From Ananas comosus (taxonomy: Eukaryota > Streptophyta > Magnoliopsida > Poales > Bromeliaceae): a stretch of DNA of 64,000 nt. Every line of letters starts with the position of its first letter. Within the stretch, counting starts at the first letter, position 1. The notes beneath the pieces were generated by a model. The model was not told the origin of the DNA. It ran no database searches and saw nothing but the letters and a program-made list of their open reading frames with translations. Positions 50,001 through 61,430 of the stretch are shown in pieces. The stretch is from positions 15,097,237 to 15,161,236 of the forward strand of contig NC_033622.1 of the NCBI RefSeq assembly GCF_001540865.1. The letters run 5' to 3'. The position numbers and the translations under genes were made by a program.

Positions 50001-52125
50001 GCATTAAGTAAACGAGAAACAGCAACAGCATTGCAGATCTGTTAAAGTCCAAACAATTTTAATCAAAAGCCAAAGTGGATGAAAGCAAGATCTCAAGAAA
50101 AAAGTTCAAGAATAAAGAGCAAGATTTTTTCTTTTTTTTCCCCCCTTGGGAGTGCACAATCATGTGAGAGTAAAGATTCAGATTTCAGAAACAAAGAATT
50201 CTTAGGAATATAATGTTACTATAGGAAATAACTTTTATAAATGCATCATCTAGTATGCTGTGCTCTTTCTTTGCACAAATCAGCAGTCTGATGCATTGAA
50301 AAATAGCAGAAATTCTGAACATTAGTCACAATAATGCATAAGATGAAAGTACTATCATATGGCTACCAAAAAATCCATCATAGTTACTCCTGAAAGCAGT
50401 AGGCAGTAGTAGTTAAGCACTCCCATTTCTTGCATGTTTATTAAAAAAATTGCATTGTTATCCTACTCAAGCTGTTAAATGCCACTTTAAATCAGCAGCA
50501 ACAATTATAGACCTTCTAGACAACTGAATCACCAAGGTAAGTTGAAAGCATAAGATGTTGACAGAGGCTCCAGAGTCTTACTATAACAAGTAGCCAGATA
50601 CTCCCTTAATTTCTTTTCTAGAGTTCTCTCGAATTTTATAAGAAAAATATCATAAAAAGTTATTCTATTTCAGGATAAATGCTTACAGCCACTCGCTGCT
50701 GGTTTATACCTCCATTTGCACTGACTAGGATGTAGCCATTCAGCCCTTCTACATTGGAAAGAATCACAAAAAATGAAAATAAAAATAAAAATAAAAATCA
50801 GGAGCTAAAGAATATTGGAATGGAATTTGCTTGTAAGAAATGCAAAAGAACGGTGAGATCAAGGTAAGAAGTAAATCAAGCATGAAGTGCAGGTTCTATC
50901 TCTTATATTAGTGTAGATAGAATAGCAAAGATTATTAGAAATGAATTTACCAGAAGGTTCCCAACTACGCTTATCAGCACAAGGTGTCCACGAAACAGCA
51001 GAATCAAAAGGCTCCTGCCATAAATCCTGAGGCTCCGGTTGGCTTTCTGCCTAGCTACCATATAATTCCAAATTTAAACAACATCATATCAGTTAAATTG
51101 AAGTCAGATTTGGACGAGATTAAGCCATGTCTATGAGATGAGAATTGTACCTCTGCCAAAGCATGGGCCGCCAAAGCCAGCAGCCTTGTAAGCATAACTC
51201 TGTGAGCCCTTCTACCTTTTCCCTTGACACTCCTACCATCCTTTAAGAATTTCAAAAAACATAAATACAAGGTCAAAAATCTTGCAATGTAGTCTTATAC
51301 ATATCCAGATGCGGTGCATTTTGGTTACAGAAGCAGAGCAAAGTTTTTAGAATTTCTGTTGGACACTGAAAATACTAGTTTGCTTTATACTACTAAGATG
51401 CCAAATGCAGATGACGAGACATGTAAACTTGTTCGCCGTGAAATGTACAGTACGCATCTCAGATGCATCTTGATCGCAATAACTGGGACATCTCTGCAGG
51501 GGACGAGACCGAAGAATATAGATAAGATTGAGCTTCTCTAGAGTAGATGCTATCATTATTGCCAAACCTTTTTCCCTCGATCATATAGTGTATCCGGGTT
51601 ACAAAATCTGGGCACTTTTATACATACTTGTGTGACTAATTTCTATTAGTTGTTCTTTCCACTGAGTGCATCATAATGATTTGAAGGCTTGGTAAATAAT
51701 GGGATTCTGAGATGAAAACCAACATAAACTGCTTCAATGAGTTCACGAACTACCTGATCCTTGTTCAAGAGCCCGGGATCATTGCGACGGTGCCGCAGCG
51801 CCGGATCCTGGAGCCGCGAGAACATCCACCAGTTCATGAGGAAGAAGAAGGCGACGACCCCGGCCCACGCCAAAACCCCCCGCGTCCTCCTCCTCGGAGG
51901 AGGCCCCTTCTTCTTCTTCGCCCCCGATCGCTTCGGCGCAGGCACCCTCTCCCTCCTCAGCGAGCCCCAGAGCGATCCCAAACGCGAAGGGAGGAGACGC
52001 GACGAGGAGGGGGATTCGAAGGAAGAGGACGAGGGCGTTGGCGAAGCAGGAGGAGGAAGAAGAAGAGGAGGAGGAGGAGCAAGAGGAGGAGGGGAGGAGG
52101 AGGAGGAGGCATCGCAGGACGCCAT
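47032..52125 (-). CDS. O-fucosyltransferase-like protein (PF10250 type), 619 aa
   Basis: Ten minus-strand exons: 52125-51754, 51240-51151, 51050-50951, 50748-50687, 50038-49950, 49001-48881, 48780-48637, 48493-48165, 48069-47829 and 47343-47032. They form one frame of 619 residues. The N-terminus is Ser/Pro-rich, then a basic cluster, then a membrane anchor at ~83-102 ([20 protein letters not shown]), as in type II Golgi glycosyltransferases. Donor-loop motif GGINQQR is at ~200-206, HLRFEID at ~392-398, and the C-terminal region has [23 protein letters not shown] and CMC. It belongs to a different subgroup from the gene at 37736-41266, so it is not a recent tandem copy. Substrate unknown. The start at 52125 has a good G at +4; an in-frame ATG at 52233 would add 36 hydrophobic/Ser-rich residues. 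The gene is divergent from the MTP12-like gene, with ~1.6 kb between start codons. Confidence 0.88.
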
Positions 52126-53736
52126 GGATATTGATTCTTGATTGATTGTTTGACTCGTCGCCGACAATGGAGAGCAGGAAACGGAGGAGAAGGAAGAGAG
52201 AAGAAGAAGAAAGACGTGAAGAAACAAACACACGGGAGGGAGGAGAGAGAGGGGATCAGCGCAGGAAGCGGAGGCGCACTGCTCGCGTCACGTGGTGGCT
52301 CGCTGCTCGACTTGATCACTCTGCAGCACCAGCAAATAAAATGATGGATAAAAAATAAAAATAGTCGATGCGATGTGCAGCGTGAATTTTGGCCCCCTGA
52401 TTATAATATTTTTTCTTATTCAGATTTTTATTGCCGCCATTAATTCGGGTTGAAATCGAGACATGTCATGACCTGGCCGGCAGACTGTTCATCTTTTCTC
52501 CCTGTCTGCCGCTGTCAGTTTCTCTCTCTCTCTCTCTCTAACTTTACTCTCTTTTCTCACTGTAGCCGGAAGTCGGTCAAATTGTGCTGCTTCCTGTTTC
52601 TATTTTGTACATATTCCCTTTTTATATTTTCATTTATTTTTTTAAAATATTTTATAATTAGTGAGATTTATTACAGCATCTGTTCTTTCTTTTCTCCTTT
52701 TGCTTAGGTTAACTAACCACCATTAGATAATCCACTCTAATATATTATCATGATGACTATTTTGGCAGCAGATGCATTATGATAAATTCATAATCATGTC
52801 ATGTGATGATGACCAGAGTAGCAAATTGAGGCAGAAATTTGGTATTAAACGGTGCGCTTAATAATTGCTTTTGTCTTTAATTTATTTTAGCATGTTTTTA
52901 TACTTAAATTTAGATACACAATTTTTTAAAAAATTTATTATATCATATTAATTATATTTCTAAATATTGGTATTTTTTAACTTTTATAATAAACTTCAAA
53001 TGAAATAATTCGCGGTCTACATTCAACAATTATTTTAAAACTTTAAATTTATTTAAACTATGGTAAAAATATATTTCTCAAGAAAGCAACTTATATGATT
53101 TTTTTTATAATTAAACTTTTAGTAAAATTAAAAGAACAAATTATACATATAAAAAGGAGTGTTTAGACCTTATCAGCCCAAAAGTTAAAATAAATTTTTT
53201 TTAAAAATCAATAAATATGTGTAAAAAATCGACCGTCCCTAATGCAAGTAGTAAAAGAGCTTGATGGTTGGTACCCGAGATCTAAGTTCAAATCCTGGTT
53301 GATTCACATTTTCAGCTAAGTTTATTTCTAAATAAAATAAATGAAACGGATAGCATACTATCTATCTCTTAAAAAAATAAATGTGAAAAAAATAAAATTG
53401 TGAAAAGATTAGTGTCAGTAAAATTAAATTTTAAATAGACATGGTAGAAAACAATATATTTTCTTTGAATATATAGACGGTATAGCTTAATAAGAATTAT
53501 TATGTTGGAATAATAATATTAATTAGTATGATATTTATTCACTTTGCAGTTATTGCATGTTTCCGAGATGAGTGGATAGTACATGCTATATATTAATAGT
53601 GATCTAATTCAACAATACTTAATAATAATAATAAATAAAAAAAATTAAAATCTGGATCACGGCGTAGAAGAGTGTAGTTTGGCCGATATTGCTGTGCCGG
53701 GCCCCGGATCTCTCTCTCTCTCCTCTTCGCAACTCC
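52126..53736. other. Divergent intergenic region with one SINE
   Basis: This region separates the second O-fucosyltransferase-like gene (-) and the MTP12-like gene (+). It is GC/purine-rich next to 52125 and AT-rich further on. It contains a CT microsatellite at ~52521-52539 and the SINE at 53238-53388. No gene is seen. Confidence 0.55.
53238..53388 (+). mobile_element. tRNA-derived SINE copy, best preserved
   Basis: Pol III-type A box TAGTAAAAGAG is at 53249-53259 and B box GTTCAAATCC at 53286-53295, 37 bases apart start to start, as in tRNA genes. A shared body follows (TTGATTCACATTTTCAGC, then AAGTTTATTTCTAAATAAAA, then GGATAGCATACTATCTATCTC) and an A-rich tail. Related copies are at 39908-40060 (-), 44743-44860 and, more decayed, near 786-880 and 2640-2745. 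Confidence 0.75.
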
Positions 53737-56360
53737 ATGAACGGCCACGGCCACGGCAACCGCCACCATCGCCATAACCACCACCTACGTCTCTCCGTTC
53801 CCGCTCCATCCCCGAGCCTCCACGGCTCGTCTCCTCCCCCGCCACCTCCCGCTGCTCCGCCGCCACCCCTCCGACCTCTCTCTTCCCGTCCACCCCCTCC
53901 TCCGCCTCCACCCCTTCGAAGCGGCGCCACCACCTCTCCTCCTCCTCGTCGTCGTCGCTCTCCTTCTCCTCCCTCTTCCTCCTCCTCTTCTCCCTCCGAT
54001 CCCTCTACTCCCTCCTCCCCTTCCTCCGCTCCGCACCCTCCTCCTTCTCCCTCTTCCCCTTCTCCTTCCTCGTCTCCCTCCTCTCCTTCTCCCTCTCCCT
54101 CCTCCTCCCCCTCCCCTCCCTCTCCTCCTACTCCTCGCTCAAACCCTACCTCCCCCGCCTCGCCTCCAAATCCGCCCTCCTAACCCTAGTCTTCCTCCTC
54201 CGCTTCCACGCCCTCCGCTTCTGCCCCGCCGGCGCCGCCATCCTCGCCGACCTCGCCGGAGCCCTCCTCGCCAAGGCCGTATCCGACGCCCCTCGCCGAC
54301 GCCGCCGCCGCGCCGCCGCGATCCGCGGCGGCGCCGCCCTCGCCGCGGCCGTGGTGCTCCTCTCGTTCAGCTGGGATCGCGTCGGGTGCTTCCCCCTCTC
54401 CTCGTCGTCGCCGTCGCCGCCGCCTCCGCCCGAGGGATGCGCCCGCGTCGCCCCCATGCTTCTCCCCTTCCTCTCGGGGTTCCTCGGCTTCTTCGAGCGC
54501 GCCGCCACCAGTTGGGGCTCTCTGCGGCAGCTGGGAGCGAGGAGGGTTAGGCTCTACTCTCTCGGCCTCACCACGGCCATGCTCTTTTTCCCCGCCCTCG
54601 CGAGCTTTCTCTTGCAAGAAGGTGATAGCGGCGCTGTATCATTTTCTACTCTTGGTTGGCCTCTGATTAATACCGTAGTATTTGGGGTAATTCTTAGTGA
54701 AAACTATAATAGTGATGAGAAGGTGCTTTTTAGTGCCAAGGATTTCCGCCGAGATTTTGCGGTGACCTTCTTCTGCACTCTTATCTTGGAGCTCGTCTAC
54801 TTTCCCAAACTTTCTCTGCCAGGTTTTCTGTTCTGTGGTTTGTTGCTGTGGATTTCGGTTCGGGACTTGGGCTCGTCATCCTTGAACTATGTGGAACTCG
54901 GTAGCTCAGATCCTTCCGAATCACTGTATTCTATGATAATGGGCCCGATTCGACACATTTTGAGTGAGAGGAAATCTAGAAAGATTGCTGCTTTTCTTCT
55001 CATCAACACTGCTTACATGGTAGTGGAATTTGTTGCCGGGTTTATGAGCAACAGCCTTGGTCTAATATCCGATGCTTGTCATATGCTGTTTGATTGTGCT
55101 GCACTGGCTATCGGGTTATATGCTTCTTACATTTCCAGATTGCCTGCGAATAGTCAGTATAACTATGGTCGAGGCAGATTTGAGGTGCTTTCCGGGTACA
55201 CTAATGCGGTGTTTTTGGTGCTTGTTGGGGCATTAATTGTTTTGGAATCCATCGAGAGGATTCTTGATCCTCAGGAGATTTCGACGAATAGCTTATTGGC
55301 TGTGTCAATTGGGGGGCTTGTGGTGAACATAGTGGGATTGGTTTTCTTCCATGAAGAGCATCATCATGCACATGGCGGGGGATCCTGTTCTCATTCACAT
55401 GCCCATTCACATACCCATTCACATTCCCATCACGATCACCGCCACCATAAACATGGAAATGATGGTGCTGGTCATGAAGAAAGGGAATGTGCTGAGTATG
55501 ATAAGAATGTTACTATTCCTTACGAATCATCCGATCGACACTCGCATGATAGTCATAATCATCATAGTTGCAATCATGGGCATCACCATCATCATCATCA
55601 TCATCATAATCTAAATGATGAGCACAAGAATGGTAACACTGAAGGTTGCAGTCAGGAACATGATCACCACGAGAATAACAAGAAGCATGAACCCCACAGT
55701 CATAGCTGCCAGCATGAAAATGATGGTAATAATCATCATGCTGAAGTTCACATTCATCAAAATTCTGATAAAACTCACAGTTGTAAAGATCACTGTAGTC
55801 ATAAAGAGCAAGTAAGCTTGTCTCAAACATCAAATCATACTCATGGTCCCTCTTCCTATTCAGAAGAAGCACTAGCAACTGGAAAACCAATTAATGATTC
55901 CCGAAAACATCGCCATATCGACCATAACATGCAAGGGATCTTCTTGCATGTTCTAGCTGATACAATGGGAAGTGTTGGAGTGGTGATTTCAACTTTGCTT
56001 ATAAAATACAAGGGATGGTTTATAGCAGATCCTGTGTGCTCAGTATTTATTTCGGTTATGATTGTAGCATCTGTTCTTTCATTGTTGAGAAACTCTGCTG
56101 AAATTTTGTTACAGAGAGTTCCTAGAGCTCATGAAGAGGATTTGAAGGTAGCTTTGGATAATATAAGGGGGATTGAGGGTGTCTGTGGCATCACTAACAT
56201 GCACGTGTGGAACTTCACTAACACTGATATTGTTGGGACTTTTCATCTTCATGTATCGGCAGAAGCTGATAAAGCTTCTGCACATAAAAGAGCTTCAGAA
56301 CTTTTGCATGAAGCTGGAATTAAGGATTTGACTATCCAGGTCGAACATGTAAAAGGATAG
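53737..56360 (+). CDS. MTP12: MTP12-type zinc CDF transporter, N-terminal frame break
   Basis: A single exon encodes a large cation diffusion facilitator. In Arabidopsis, MTP12 pairs with MTP5 to load zinc into the Golgi (ZnT5-like). The main frame is open from just after 53775 to the stop at 56358-56360; from codon 54351 it spans 669 residues. It has many hydrophobic segments before the CDF core, the zinc-site motif DACHMLFD (codons from 55071), a ~165-residue His-rich loop (~55353-55846), the second HxxxD site in HVLADTMGSVG (from 55947), and a C-terminal CDF domain ending VEHVKG. That frame has no ATG before 54456 and a TAA at 53775-53777. The expected His-rich start (ATG 53737, MNGHGHGNRHHRHNHHLRLS) is in another frame that runs to 54183. 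One base appears missing between ~53796 and 53890: 53737-56360 is 2624 nt, one short of 875 codons. A weak intron (53797-53921) could also join the frames. Confidence 0.82.
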
Positions 56361-57068
56361 AATGAGTTTCTTTTGCTTTCTGGAAGCGATCAACTAAAAA
56401 ATCTTCTGCTGTCTATTTATTTTTGTGCCATTTTGCCATGGTAATATAATGAAACTGGAAGATGGCTGAGAGAAACTCTTAATTATTTTAGCTTGAATCA
56501 CACAGGTACAGAGCTCCTGTTTTTGCTTCTCGTCAAATTGATGTGTGCACCCTTTTCTTAAGCAGCTCTGTTTACAGCAAAGTCAAAGAATTTACCACAT
56601 TCTATCATAACCTGTGGATAAAACTTGGTGTTTTTCTTTTTCTTTGATAGAGGAATAAGCATACAGCTTTTATCATCAGAAAGGCATCTTTGGTAAGGCA
56701 AGACTGCGGTGTTTATATTCGCTCCCTTCTATCGTCAGGAAGAACTCCAAATTGTGTATGCTATTGCTTTTCATTTATTTTGTTTATTCATTTGCTTCCG
56801 AAATTTGTAGAGAAATTGGTGTTTTCACTGAATTTCTTTAGCGGCATTATAGAAGCACTAGCTTTTTTATGGTGCTTCGGTTTAAAAGCCTAGTATGGGT
56901 GTTGCTGAGTTAGTATACTCTATATTTTGGTCTTTTTTACTTTTCTAGAATTGATTTTTGGTTCTCGACCTTTGTTCTTCTATTTTAGAAACAGCATGCT
57001 CCTATGAAGAGAAATTTTGAGGTGCAAGACAATCTGGTACGATTCGATATTTGATGCGACATTTCCTC

Positions 57069-57232
57069 TCCTGCATCATTTTTCACATTGTAACAGATTA
57101 ACATTGAGGTTCCCTCAGTAAGTAGACCGCAAAGTTTTCTACAATAATACTCTGAATATATGTCCTGCATCATTTTTCACATTGTAACAGTTTAACATTG
57201 ATGTTCTGTCAGTGAGTAGACCGCAAAGCTTT
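57069..57232. repeat. Imperfect direct repeat, ~70 bp, period 94
   Basis: The phrase TCCTGCATCATTTTTCACAT begins at 57069 and again at 57163. It continues through AGTAGACCGCAAAG in both, with a handful of substitutions. Confidence 0.85.
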
Positions 57233-57630
57233 ATGAATGCTGCTGTTTCCAAACTCGGCCTTGCTATTGCACGCTTGTTTTATCCTCTTTTAATGGATAT
57301 TCTTAAGTCGCATTAGATTCTGATGTATTTTTGTTGGAAGCATGTAATAAGTTACATGTGTGGCAGACTTTGTTGTTTTCAGAACAAAATGTGGATCTAA
57401 ACATTGGCAGTTAATATAAGATTTGATCTTTAATTTGGTGCTTAAAAACAGGTTTTGTTACCTTGTTTCTCTTATATCTTTGATTTTCATCACCTACTCT
57501 TCTAGGTAGGTAGTTGTTATTCGGATTAAGTAGTGAAATGCTGCTGAACTTAAAACTTGTATGTGATCTCTTGCCCTGGTGAACTATCAATGAATTAGCA
57601 CCTTCAAATTATTATTATTGCAGCACCTAT

Positions 57631-57718
57631 TACGAAAGGCTTAATATTGTCAGGATGGAAGGATCCTTAGCTACTACGAAAGGCTTAATATTGTCAGGAT
57701 GGAAGGATCCTTAGCTAC
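57631..57718. repeat. Exact tandem duplication of 44 bp
   Basis: Units at 57631-57674 and 57675-57718 (begin TACGAAAGGCTTAATATTG). A BamHI-like GGATCC word is in each. Confidence 0.9.
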
Positions 57719-58591
57719 GAGTTAAAAGTATATTTTGGTTCCTCTAGACATCTTCTTGGGTATTTCTTATGACTCTACAGTGGTCAGTATGCAAGAGCTC
57801 TTTTATAAGCAAGTGCTTAATTCAAATGTGAAACTATTGGAATTGCACTCTACCTCAGTGTTTCTGGTGTGGGCACCTTTTTATTTGCTGTGTTAATCTC
57901 AATTATGAAGCTGATCACAGCTAGTTCATAGATTATGTCTAATAGAAACTCAGCTTGACAACTGCTGTTGGTTTCTGGCTCTGTTGAAGCTCTGTTAGAC
58001 TGTTAGCTTTCATATTTCTCAAAACTTAGATTTCTGTGAGTTCTTCGGAAAGAGGAGTCTCGAGTGAACTTCTAGTTCAGATCAATTTTTCAAATTTTCC
58101 GATCATCAGCAAGAGATCCTTTTTATCTTCTGAATGCCTAAGGGTGTCTATTAGTTCTTTCGTTTTTGTGAATTTGTTTAAGCTATGCATAAGGTAGCAT
58201 TGTTTCCAAGGGAATAAACTATATCCTTTTTCTCTTGTTTTTATTCTTCTGTCCTAGTTTTCCCCGAGACAGAAGAAATCTCCCGAGGAGTGGATTTTCA
58301 TCAGAAAATAAACTGTAAAATATAACAAAAAGGACCATCGTAAGAGATTTATAGTGCACAAAAGAAGTTAGTTCCTGATACACGCATGAGTATTGGGTTT
58401 TTTTTTTTCTTTTATTTTTCTGAATAAACACAAAAAGGAATCAACAAACAAAGAGATATCGATCAACAAATCAACATACATACTACGTAAAAAGAGGCGT
58501 GTACAAAACCAACCAAAAGTTACTCGACAAGCTAGATCATTCTGTATACATGTGTACAAACAGAGAACAACCGTACTACAGGGATCACAAA

Positions 58592-58822
58592 CTAGTGTTT
58601 CTGGGTCCTCTTCTGATACTTCTCTTTAACCCACTGGAACCCCTGGGTGGTACCTTCCTTCACCTTCTTAAATCCATTCGAGGCGATCTCCTTCGTCTTC
58701 TCGACGCCGTTTTTCTTGCCGCCGCCGCCGCCGCTCTTCTTCTGTGACGCCGCGCTCGGGGCGTCGCCGCCATAGTCCCACTGGTCCGCCCACGACATGC
58801 CGAACGAGTTGCTCCGCTCCAT
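58592..58822 (-). CDS. Small plant protein of unknown function, 76 aa
   Basis: A single exon encodes 76 residues: MERSNSFGMSWADQWDYGG, then a glycine run flanked by lysines, then a Lys/Glu-rich half with VEKTKEIASNGFKKVKEG and a final FQWVKEKYQKRTQKH. I recognise it as one of the small plant proteins beginning with MxRSxSFGxSWADQWD, to which no biochemical function is assigned. The C-terminal half looks like an amphipathic helix that could bind membrane or a partner; that is inference. The start ATG is the first in frame and is preceded by a leader and a TATA box at 58948-58957. Base composition (GC-rich codons in the Ala/Gly region) fits a real gene. Confidence 0.75.
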   Translation of the reverse strand: MERSNSFGMSWADQWDYGGDAPSAASQKKSGGGGGKKNGVEKTKEIASNGFKKVKEGTTQGFQWVKEKYQKRTQKH

Positions 58823-58947
58823 CAATCAAAGAGGATGTAAGATTTGGATTGCACCTGGAAGTTAAAAGTACAAGAGAAAGAGAACCGGAGAAGAAGTAGA
58901 AGAAGAAGAGGGTCACGAGTATCTCCAACTCTACACGTTGGGTATGT

Positions 58948-58957
58948 TTATATATAC
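58948..58957 (-). promoter_or_regulatory. TATA box of the 76-aa gene
   Basis: A TATATATAA run on the minus strand lies ~126 bases upstream of the start codon, the expected distance for a leader of ~95 bases. Confidence 0.55.
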
Positions 58958-61072
58958 CATGCGTAGCGAAATGGCCAGCGAGGAATCAACCAAAGATGAA
59001 GCTAAAGCTCTGGCGTGGGTTCTCGGGAACTTCGTGTAAAGTAAAAATAAAACGCATTGCGCGTGCTTTGACGGGGAGGGGGGGAGTTGAAGGTTTCTAA
59101 TTAGTATATGCCGGACTGAGTGAATGTGTTGAGAGCCTGAGACAACTAAAAAAAAAAAGAAAAGAAAAATGGGACAAATATTAGTTGAGAGTTGAGACTC
59201 GTCTCTAACTAAATATTAGGTACAGATGATGATGTGGTCGAATGCCTATAGAAAATAATAACAACAATAATAATAACAATATGTTGGATTAGCTCATTGC
59301 TTGCGTGGTCAATTATGGACCAGTTAATTGGTTATGAATGGATGGGGGTGTTGGCCATAATCAACAAACCAACATACATATATATGGGTGGTTGTGACAC
59401 CATTTTTTTTATTTAATTTGGTTAAAAGAAGTTAGCCAAATCAGCGTTTACGTATGCGACGTATCTTAATAGGTCGGTGGGAGGTGATAGTACGCGCAAC
59501 AAAAAATCCAAAAATTCTGACACGAATAGCTTGTACTTGAAAAGAGTTGTTCGCTGAAAAAATAAAAAAAATCAAAAAAAAACCACCCTTAGGTATACTC
59601 CGCATGGATAGTATCTCTTTGTTTTTTTCTTAAAAAGGTAAAATTATACGAAGAAACCCCTCAACAATATTTCATTTTGGAATGGCCCCCATTAACGCCT
59701 CAACTTTGTTTTCCCACCAACATTCCTTCCTTTGAATTAAGTAATTATAACTCAAATAAAGTGAAAAGTTTATCAAATCGATCAGTAGTTCTATAAAAAT
59801 TTAACAATTTGAACTGTCAATTAGCAAATAAAACTTAACTGCAAATACTTAAATGAAAGAATGAAAGATAAGAGAATGTTAATTTAAAAAAAGTGAAGTT
59901 AAGACCCTATTTTCAAATGGCCTGTAGTTTAGGAATGCCAATGCCTGCGTATACCCAAAATTTTATTCGAAATTTTGCGGTCTAAGTATAGAATTTACTT
60001 AAAACTAAAGGTCATTTTGATTAGGTTATTCAATCTTTCAAAATTTTAATTTTATTATCTAATCTTTCAATTTGTTTAATTTGAATCAGTCAACGATATT
60101 TTAACTTCACAAGTTAAATGCGTTGTTCAATTTTACAGGTTTAGTTGGTATATTTCATTTAATTCTGATAACTATAAATCTAGTAAAATAAATAATTAGC
60201 TTAAATTAGATAGTAAAACTAAAATTTTAAAAAGATCAGATAGTTAAATTAAAATAATTTATAATTTAAATAAATTTTATATTTTGTTTCGCTACATATA
60301 TAGAGAGGGAGAGAGAACCTTTTTATTTTAACTAACCTTTGACCAGTCGTTGGTTAATGTTGCGCGGACACCGGGTCAAACCTAGCGATGTCTCCCGAAG
60401 CTTCTTTTAGTTTTCAACGAACAGCTAATAACATATGTCAGCTTTTGGCGTTCGTTGGAGCAATTGCGTTCGCCTTCTAGAAGAGTCTTTTTCACTTTCC
60501 CAAACTGTCGCGTCCTTCCTTGGCTTTCTGATGATCTTCGCTTCTAGAAGGGACCCGGAATTCCAACGTGACTCGGCCAAACCGCATACCATCGGTATTG
60601 GATTACATGAAGTAAGATAATACATGGTCGAGGCAAATACAATATCCATCTCACGGGATTCCCAGCCATTAAACCCCCTTTCACTCCTTTCAGGCACCAT
60701 TCAGGCACCATCCTATTTGCCAAAAGAATTCTCGCACTAACACAAAGCATACGGGTTGTCCATGTTATCACAACGGTCCATGTACTAGCGCCCAATTTTT
60801 TTGTTTTTGTATTCTTGGGCAAAAATGTATTTGCCGCAGAAGTTGTGAACATCCACGAACACGAGCGAGCTCATTAAAATATTGAGCTGAAAAACTCATT
60901 TTGTGTTCGGCTTGTTTATTACCAAGCTGAATACAAACCGACTTGTGAACAGTAAGTTTAATTGTCAGCCCCACTGTTGAAGTAACAAATTGAAAAAAAA
61001 TTTAAAATTTTAATATAATCTCTTTATATTTGGATTGGCCTAAAATCCAAGTAGTATATATATATATATATA
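58958..61072. other. Intergenic DNA
   Basis: About 2 kb without a recognised gene. It contains an A-rich spacer and a GC-moderate segment at 60360-60860 where open frames occur on both strands, but none resembles a known protein. It may be an old transposon fragment. Confidence 0.5.
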
Positions 61073-61295
61073 GTCCGACTGCTGTGCTATTAATAGCACG
61101 AAGCACTGGGTACTACCAAATTTTTTGCCGTTAGATTTACCATTTTAATCATTTTCACCTGTTAGATCATACTATTCAGCCAACCACCTACTCAACCCTA
61201 AGGAGCCCACATCATCCTAACCGCACATCTCTTAATCTAATGGCCAAAAACTTGGTAGCACTAATGACTTGATGCTATTAATAGCATAGTAGCCT
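61073..61295. mobile_element. MITE copy 1 with inverted ATTAATAG-core ends
   Basis: The left end GACTGCTGTGCTATTAATAG is mirrored at the right end (GGCTACTATGCTATTAATAG on the minus strand). It is embedded between (TA)n and (CT)n microsatellites. A second copy is at 62390-62613, ~85-90% alike by eye. Confidence 0.7.
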
Positions 61296-61296
61296 A

Positions 61297-61378
<82 letters not shown>

Positions 61379-61430
61379 TATATATATATAGAGAGAGAGA
61401 GAGGGAGAGAGAGAGAGAGAGAGAGAGAGT
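61296..61430. repeat. Compound (CT)n(TA)n(GA)n microsatellite
   Basis: A (CT)n tract runs to ~61341, then (TA)n, then (GA)n to ~61430, interrupted by a short TA block. As CT on one side and GA on the other it is self-complementary and could form a long hairpin. Confidence 0.9.

Larger units (their letters stand above)
56361..58591. other. 3' flank and intergenic region
   Basis: This holds the probable 3' untranslated region of the MTP12-like gene and the downstream side of the small minus-strand gene. Two local duplications are listed separately. No other gene is recognised. Confidence 0.55.

Noticed and set aside
53737..54183. The 148-residue Pro/Ser-rich frame from ATG 53737 as a separate protein
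   Set aside because: Only its first ~25 residues look like MTP12; the rest is CCT/TCC repetition, while the neighbouring frame encodes the expected hydrophobic helices.
53619..54617. Gly/Arg-rich open frames on the minus strand opposite the MTP12-like N-terminus
   Set aside because: They are composition artefacts of C-rich coding DNA; the plus-strand protein continues through them.
55513..55890. Minus-strand Asp/His-rich open frame opposite the His loop
   Set aside because: It is the reverse complement of CAT/CAC-rich codons and has no independent support.
60425..60974. Overlapping open frames on both strands suggesting a gene
   Set aside because: None resembles a known protein, there are no matching splice-bounded neighbours, and both strands are equally open.
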